From: Halorussus aquaticus
Lineage (GTDB): Archaea; Halobacteriota; Halobacteria; Halobacteriales; Haladaptataceae
Direction: 5' to 3'
Length of the DNA: 64,000 nt
Assembly (NCBI RefSeq): GCF_024218795.1
Contig: NZ_CP100400.1
Coordinates: 3,348,001-3,412,000, forward strand
A program made the translations under genes and the position numbers. This document shows, one piece after another, positions 59,600-64,000 of this stretch. Under the pieces are notes generated by a model, which was not told the origin of the DNA, searched no databases, and saw nothing but the letters and a program-made list of their open reading frames with translations. The stretch's first letter is position 1. Each line of letters starts with the position of its first letter.

Positions 59600-60730
59600 T
59601 CACCGGGAGTTCGCGGGTTCGGGAGTCGGTTCGACGTGCGGACTGGCGTCGTCCCACGGGAGCGGTCCGTCGTAGCCCTCGGGAACGAACGAACAGAGGG
59701 GGTCGCTTTCGCGGGGGTCGCCGGTGGTGGCGTAGGCCCGGGAGCGACTGCCGCCGCAGACGTTCCGGTAGGGGCAGGCCCCGCACTTCCCGCGGAGCGC
59801 GTCCTCGTCGCGCAGGTCCTCGAACAGGGTCGAGTCCCGGTAGATGTCCACGACGCTCCGGTCGCGGACGTTTCCCGCCGACTCGGGTAGGAACCCCGAG
59901 GGGTACACCTCGCCGACGTGGCTCACGAAGGCGAACCCGTCGCCCGCGGTGATGCCCATCTGGCGCTTCGGGGGCGCGTCGGTCCGCTGGACCGAGACCC
60001 GTCGGTAGTGGGGCGCTTCGGTCGTCTTGAGACCGAAGGGCCAGTCGTCGCTGCGCTCGACCAGCCACTCCATCACGTGCTCGGCCCGGTCCGGCGAAAT
60101 CGGGTCGAGCGCCGCGCCACGGCCCACCGGCACGAGGAAGAAGACGCTCCAGAGGACCGCGCCGAGGTCGGCCACGAGGTCGGCGATGTCGGGCAGGTCC
60201 GAGACGGTCTGGCGACAGACCGTGGTGTTGACCTGCAGGGGTAGCCCCTCGTTGGTGGCCGACTGGGCGGCCGACACCGTCTCCTCGAAACTCCCCGACT
60301 CGCCCCGGAACGCGTCGTGGCGCTCGGCGTTCGCGCCGTCGATGCTGACCGCCATCCGGCGCAGACCCGCGTCCGCGAGGTCGGCCACGGCGTCGGGCGA
60401 CAGCGAGGCGGTCCCGCTCGGGGTCATCGTCACGTTCAGGCCGACGTCGGTGCCGTACTCCACGAGGTCCACGGCGTCGTCGCGCTTCAGGGGGTCGCCG
60501 CCCGAGAACACGACCAACTGGTCCTCGCCGAACTCCCGGGTCTGGTCGAGCAGGGTCTTCGCCTCCTCGGTGGTGAGTTCGTCGGGGTGGCGGTCGGGTT
60601 GGGCGTCGGCCCGGCAGTGTTCGCAGGTCAGGTCGCAGGCCTGCGTCAGCTCCCAGATGAGGACGAAGGGTCGCTCGTCGGTGTCCACCCGACGGGGCGG
60701 CCCGCCCGAACGATGCTCGGGTTTCGACAT
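59600..60730 (-). CDS. Radical SAM/SPASM protein (TIGR04053-type)
   Basis: The 376-residue protein carries the radical SAM cluster CDLTCEHC (Cys32, Cys36, Cys39), then VVFSGGDPLKRDD and the SPASM-type cluster near the end (CGACPYRNVC and a final Cys after GDPRESDP). It resembles the TIGR04053 group, close to the haem-synthesis radical SAM enzymes NirJ/AhbD. In this setting it may modify a tetrapyrrole or a protein. It is in an operon between halocyanin and the molybdopterin-domain protein. Exact reaction unknown. Confidence 0.86.
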   Translation of the reverse strand: MSKPEHRSGGPPRRVDTDERPFVLIWELTQACDLTCEHCRADAQPDRHPDELTTEEAKTLLDQTREFGEDQLVVFSGGDPLKRDDAVDLVEYGTDVGLNVTMTPSGTASLSPDAVADLADAGLRRMAVSIDGANAERHDAFRGESGSFEETVSAAQSATNEGLPLQVNTTVCRQTVSDLPDIADLVADLGAVLWSVFFLVPVGRGAALDPISPDRAEHVMEWLVERSDDWPFGLKTTEAPHYRRVSVQRTDAPPKRQMGITAGDGFAFVSHVGEVYPSGFLPESAGNVRDRSVVDIYRDSTLFEDLRDEDALRGKCGACPYRNVCGGSRSRAYATTGDPRESDPLCSFVPEGYDGPLPWDDASPHVEPTPEPANSR

Positions 60731-60734
60731 GGAG

Positions 60735-61262
60735 TCACTCCACGACGATTGCGCCTTTCATCCCCATCGCCTTGTGGGGCGTGCAGTAGTACTTGTGGGT
60801 GCCCGAACTGGAGAACGTCTGGGAGAACGTGTGGCCCTGCTCGTCGGTCTGCTCGCTCTCGAAGTCGCCGCTGTCGGCGACGACGTTGTGGAAGCTCCCC
60901 TTGCCGGTCCACTCCCAGACGACTTTAGTGTCCTTCGAGACCTTGACCGCGGCGGGACTGAACGCGAAGTTACCGCCGTTCCCCTTCGCACCCACCTTCA
61001 CGGTCACTTCGGACTTGCCGGTCTCGTCCACCACGCCGTCGAAGTTCGAGACGCCGTCGAACCAGCCGCCGAAGTCGGTCGAACCGGACCCGCTCGCGCC
61101 CGAGTCGCCGGAGCTATCGCCGGAACCGCCGTCGCCGCTCGTTTCGCCGCCGTCGCCGCCGGAGCCACCACCGCCGCTCGAACACCCGGCGATAGTTGCG
61201 CTCGCCGCGCCGACAGCCATCGTCTTCAACATCGTCCGTCGGTCGAGGGTATCTCGGTTCAT
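60735..61262 (-). CDS. Halocyanin (blue copper lipoprotein)
   Basis: This is a small electron carrier with a Tat-lipobox signal (DRRTMLKTM, Cys27 in TIAGC), a Gly/Ser/Asp linker (28-62), and a cupredoxin domain. The copper ligands are His125 (GSFHNVV), Cys160, His163 (YYCTPH) and Met168 (KAMGMKG). Halocyanins carry electrons in the periplasm-like space to nitrite or terminal oxidoreductases. It is the first gene of a three-gene minus-strand unit. The TATA box at about 61288-61295 inside a palindrome lies about 28 nt before the ATG at 61262, so the mRNA is probably leaderless. Confidence 0.9.
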   Translation of the reverse strand: MNRDTLDRRTMLKTMAVGAASATIAGCSSGGGGSGGDGGETSGDGGSGDSSGDSGASGSGSTDFGGWFDGVSNFDGVVDETGKSEVTVKVGAKGNGGNFAFSPAAVKVSKDTKVVWEWTGKGSFHNVVADSGDFESEQTDEQGHTFSQTFSSSGTHKYYCTPHKAMGMKGAIVVE

Positions 61263-61279
61263 CTTCACTTGCACCTTCG

Positions 61280-61305
61280 AGGGCTACATAAATGGGGGTA
61301 GCCCT
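61280..61305. promoter_or_regulatory. Palindrome around the halocyanin TATA box
   Basis: AGGGCTAC at 61280-61287 is mirrored by GTAGCCCT at 61298-61305, and the 10 bp between them hold the TATA box (minus strand, ATTTATG). A protein bound here would block or shape TBP binding. It is distinct from the CGAAC motif. Confidence 0.65.
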
Positions 61306-61331
61306 GATTCCCACTCGCTGAAAACGGCCCG

Positions 61332-61343
61332 CGAACGTGTTCG
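61332..61343. promoter_or_regulatory. CGAACNNGTTCG operator (gene at 61382)
   Basis: CGAACGTGTTCG; its right edge is 39 nt from the ATG at 61382 and its left edge 70 nt from the halocyanin start. It belongs to the same set as the copies at 54981, 55024, 57140 and 57506. Confidence 0.75.
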
Positions 61344-61381
61344 GGGTCACGGCTTCCCGGCGCTCGCCGGTAGTTACAGCC

Positions 61382-62029
61382 ATGCCCGGCTTCCCTCGAC
61401 CCTTCGCCACCGAGGACGCGGACGACGAGACGTTCGACGAGTACGACGAGTTCCGTCCGGACCACCTGCCCGAACCCGGACCGTTCCTCGACGGGACCGA
61501 CGTGCTGACCGGCGACGAACACTGCTCGTTCCACCGACTCACCCGCGAGATTTTCGAGGAGCGAGGCGTCTACGACGCCACCTTCGGCTACAACCTCGCC
61601 CGACTCAACCTCGACTCCCGGCACCCCGACGCGGGGTGGCGGTACGCCCGCCGCCCCGACGACGCGGGAGACGGCGCGTCGGACGACGCCGACCGACCTG
61701 ACGACGCCCGCGAGAGCGACGACGCCGACGTGCTGCTCGCGGAGTTCACTCCCACGACCGAGTTCTGCCCGCAGAGCGACAGCCTCACTGTCGGGGCGTT
61801 CCGGGCGTGGAACGCCCTGAGCGACCGTCACGGCTACGACCGGGTGTCGGTGTCGGTCGCGCCGATGCACCACCAGAGCACCGAAATCAACGACAAGTTG
61901 CGGCGCTTGGAGGCGCGGCTTCGGGACGACGAGGAAGACCTAGCGGAGTACGACCGGATGGACGAGGCAGACCAGCGGAGCGGAGACATCCACCGCAGCG
62001 GCGACGACGGTCCCGCCGCCCCGTTCTGA
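61382..62029 (+). CDS. Acidic protein with a DUF59/MIP18-like C-terminal fold, unknown function
   Basis: The 215-residue protein has an N-terminal half with Cys48 (GDEHCSFHRLTREIF) and FGYNLARLNLDSRHPDAGWRY, an acidic low-complexity hinge (92-115), then VLLAEFTPTTEFCPQSDSL with Cys129 and YDRVSVSVAPMHHQSTEIND. The strand - TxxxCP - helix - strand order resembles DUF59/MIP18 proteins that handle iron-sulfur clusters. A CGAAC operator lies 39 nt before its ATG. It is coupled to the NnrS-like gene, whose ATG begins one base after its stop. I do not recognise a named family. Confidence 0.65.
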   Translation: MPGFPRPFATEDADDETFDEYDEFRPDHLPEPGPFLDGTDVLTGDEHCSFHRLTREIFEERGVYDATFGYNLARLNLDSRHPDAGWRYARRPDDAGDGASDDADRPDDARESDDADVLLAEFTPTTEFCPQSDSLTVGAFRAWNALSDRHGYDRVSVSVAPMHHQSTEINDKLRRLEARLRDDEEDLAEYDRMDEADQRSGDIHRSGDDGPAAPF

Positions 62030-62030
62030 G

Positions 62031-63217
62031 ATGGCGAACCCGGCCGTGGGTCGGTGGTCGAGGCGGTTCGCGGCGGCCAGCGCGTGGTTCCTCGTCGCGG
62101 TGGCGCTCGCGCGTCTCGCGGGCGCGGGGTCGTGACCCTCGCGCTGTTCGGCGTCGCGTTCCACATGGTGTTCGGCAAGGCGTACCTGCTGGTCCCTTCT
62201 TACTTCGAGCGCGTCCTCGCCGCCAAGCGGACTCCCGGCGTCCACTTCGCGCTCTCGGTGACCGGCACCCTCGCCGTCGCCGCCGCAGACCCGAGCGACC
62301 GGCCGACCCTCGCCGCGCTCGGCGGGGTCGCGTGGGTCTCCGGCGTCGCACTGTTTCTCGGGTCGCTGGCGTGGACGCTCCGGGACAACCCGACCGGGAG
62401 CGCGACCGGCACGGGGTCGGCCCGCGCGACCGACCGCCTCGACCGCTTCGCGAACGCCTTCGTCCCGGTCTCGCTGGCCTACCTCGCGGTCGGGTCCGAC
62501 GCGGTCCTCGCTCGCGTGACGACCCTGCCGACCCTCTTCGACGGCTATCCGCCGCGGGCCACCCACCTGCTGGCGGCGGGGTCGGCGGGTCTCCTACTGT
62601 TCGCGCTCGGGTCGAGGCTCGTGCCGCGCTTCCTCGGCGGTGACGCCCCGCTCGCCTTCGCCGCGGCGCTCCCGACCGGAGCGGTCGGCCCGGCGCTAAT
62701 TGCGCTCTCGCTCGGGTCGGGGTGGCCGTTTCGCCTCGGTGCTGCGCTCGAAGCCACCGCGCTGGTCGCGTTCGCAGTCGGGTACGTCCGCCTCTTCGGG
62801 CGCTCCCGCCGGGTCAGAATCGAGGGCGAGTCGCCGTCCCGGCGGGTCGGCGAGTACGGCATCCTCGCGGGCGTCGTCAGCGGCGTGCTCGCGGCGTTCG
62901 TCGGGGTGCGGTTCGCCGTCGTAGGCTACTCGCCCGCCCTGCTGGCGGTCCACCGCCGCCTCGCACTCGTCAGGTTCCTCGGCTTGAGCATCGTGGGCTT
63001 CGCCTACCAGTTCTACCCGCCGCGGATGGGCGACTTCCGAGGCGGGAGCGACCGGGGCGCGCTCGTCACCATCGGCCTGCTCGCGGGCGGTTTGGCGGTG
63101 GAGTGTGCGGGCCTGCTGGTCGGAGACGAGTCGGTCCGGTCCGCGGGCGTCTGGCTGTTCCTCGGGGGCGCGGTCGGCTACGCCTACGTCCTGACGCGCG
63201 TGCTGGTGGAGAAGTAG
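62031..63217 (+). pseudogene. NnrS-like haem-copper membrane protein with a one-base frameshift
   Basis: An ATG at 62031 begins a first membrane helix (RWSRRFAAASAWFLVAVALARLAG) that ends at a TGA at 62133-62135. The next frame carries on directly with VVTLALFGVAFHMVFGKAYLLVPSYFERVL and eleven more helices to 63217. One extra G in the GGGG run at 62126-62129 would join the two into a single normal protein of about 395 residues. Conserved His residues (AFHMVFGK, RATHLL, VHRRLALVRFLG) mark the NnrS/haem-copper group linked to NO handling. Alternatively the second part starts at the GTG 62132 and is functional alone. Confidence 0.65.
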
Positions 63218-63304
63218 GCGGGTCGGTTCGGCGCTCGGGCTTTAAGTGATTCTGGCGACAACGGATAGATACGAAGGACTTCTCGCGGTGTCGAGTGGGA
63301 GTAG

Positions 63305-63445
63305 TTGACGGTTACTTATTGGTCCGCCGGACTCGTCGGGAAACACCGCGCCGACGACGGCCGAATCTACGAACCGTCGCCGTTGGCCGAGCGGATGGTC
63401 GTGCCGCTGTTCGACGCGATTCGGGACCGAGCAGAGGCGGTCTGA
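63305..63445 (+). pseudogene. Remnant of a regulator-like gene
   Basis: A 46-codon open stretch reads LTVTYWSAGLVGKHRADDGRIYEPSPLAERMVVPLFDAIRD and has good haloarchaeal composition, but only a TTG at its head and a stop just upstream. The wing-like tail and the YEP-PLAERM sequence recall C-termini of haloarchaeal winged-helix regulators. It is most likely the leftover end of a deleted gene. An alternative is a small gene with a TTG start. Confidence 0.4.
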
Positions 63446-63485
63446 GCGGAATCAGCACGTCGGAGAGAAATCGAGACCGAATCGG

Positions 63486-64000
63486 TCAGGCCGCCCGCCG
63501 GACTTCCAGCACCCACTCGTCTGGCGCGCGGCGATGCACCTCGCAGGCGTCGAACGCCTCGTCGAGCGACTCCTCGGCGACCTCGCCCGCGAGCATCTGG
63601 GCCAGCGGCGAGGGGTCGTGGTCGTTCACGACGTAGAACTCCTCGCCGGGGTCCAGCGCCCGGAACTCCTCGCCGACCTGCTCGTGGCGGATGCGCGGGG
63701 GCAGGCCGCGGATGTCCAGCGCCGAGTCGGGGACCGACACCGGCCCTGCGTCGTCGCTAGCGAGGAACTCGGTCACCGCGCTGACGAGGTCGGCCACGGG
63801 CGCGGGCAGGTCCGTTTCGTCGGCGTCGGGGCGCTGTAACCCCCGGTCGAACGGGAGTTCGGCCAGCACCTCGACGCCCAACTCCTCCTCGGGGTCGGTG
63901 TCGCCGTAGAGGTCGTGGTCGTGGCCGCAGTTCTCGCAGGTGAATCCGCGCATGTTCACGGCCGCGCCGACGACCGGGACGCCGTTCTCCTCCAGTAGCG
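63486..64000 (-). CDS. Mrp/NBP35-type ATPase with C-terminal DUF2249, 5' end cut by the window
   Basis: The frame is open to the window end. The edge reads LLEENGVPVVGAAVNMRGFTCENCGHDHDLYGD, the CxxC strand of Mrp/NBP35/ApbC iron-sulfur carrier ATPases; the P-loop lies outside the window. The last roughly 75 residues (LDIRGLPPRIRHEQVGEEFRALDPG, then VVNDHDPSPL) are a DUF2249 domain. Such proteins insert iron-sulfur clusters; the fused DUF2249 suggests service to the denitrification or anaerobic enzymes encoded here. Its start is not in the window. Confidence 0.78.
   Translation of the reverse strand, partial: LLEENGVPVVGAAVNMRGFTCENCGHDHDLYGDTDPEEELGVEVLAELPFDRGLQRPDADETDLPAPVADLVSAVTEFLASDDAGPVSVPDSALDIRGLPPRIRHEQVGEEFRALDPGEEFYVVNDHDPSPLAQMLAGEVAEESLDEAFDACEVHRRAPDEWVLEVRRAA

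Noticed and set aside
62132..63217. NnrS-like part as a complete gene starting at the GTG 62132
   Set aside because: Possible, but the in-frame restoration by a single G in a G run and the membrane helix encoded just upstream make a frameshifted single gene more likely; kept as the alternative.
1..64000. Insertion sequences, integrases or prophage genes
   Set aside because: No transposase, integrase or phage structural motif and no long terminal inverted repeats were seen in any translated region.

Overview
The window is high-GC DNA whose predicted proteins are strongly acidic (rich in Asp and Glu, poor in Lys). It has archaeal information genes (primase large subunit PriL), TATA-type promoters about 25-30 nt before start codons with many leaderless starts, and several gene families known only from Halobacteria. 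It is chromosomal DNA of a haloarchaeon; I cannot name the genus. No rRNA, tRNA, insertion sequence, CRISPR array or replication origin was recognised. Both ends cut genes (a SWIM zinc-finger protein at the left, an Mrp/NBP35-type ATPase at the right).

Layout. 0-17 kb is mostly housekeeping: priL, serS, an AbrB/PIN toxin-antitoxin-like pair, two hydrolase/oxidoreductase genes, an acyl-CoA synthetase, an orphan Eco57I-type adenine methyltransferase, a CPA-type antiporter fused to TrkA domains, and an aldehyde:ferredoxin oxidoreductase (AOR). 17-25.5 kb holds a Tat-exported PQQ-type sugar dehydrogenase and a two-armed divergent cluster (UbiA prenyltransferase, sugar-phosphate isomerase, TatD hydrolase / inositol-phosphate synthase, alkaline-phosphatase-family enzyme, second isomerase). 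This cluster resembles the bacterial ebo operon with a myo-inositol-phosphate synthase in the place of the EboD cyclase. 25.5-34 kb has a thiolase, an Agl23-type membrane protein, an AAA ATPase, a PhnP-like hydrolase and an arylsulfotransferase.

33.5-47 kb is rich in molybdenum/tungsten functions: YqeC, MobA, a second AOR-family protein that has lost every iron-sulfur ligand, a WtpABC-type tungstate/molybdate ABC transporter, and a divergent ModE-like regulator with a TOBE domain. In between are a DUF5787 protein with nuclease-like motifs, a PIN-like protein with a coupled 42-residue partner, and a four-repeat LEA/WHy protein. 47-54.6 kb is mixed metabolism and signalling, with a 784-bp gene-free stretch (49336-50119) that is full of stem-loops and may encode an RNA.

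54.6-64 kb looks like the accessory edge of a denitrification/anaerobic respiration region: two DUF2249 proteins, a Bat-type HTH regulator, a HemG-like oxidase, a stand-alone domain resembling the glutamyl-tRNA reductase C-terminus, a second MobA, a RibL-like FAD synthase, a radical SAM/SPASM protein, halocyanin, a small molybdopterin-domain protein and a frameshifted NnrS-like membrane protein. Five copies of the palindrome CGAACNNGTTCG lie in its promoters. In five gene/promoter pairings the edge of the palindrome is exactly 39 nt from the start codon, which ties these genes into one regulon and independently supports two GTG starts.
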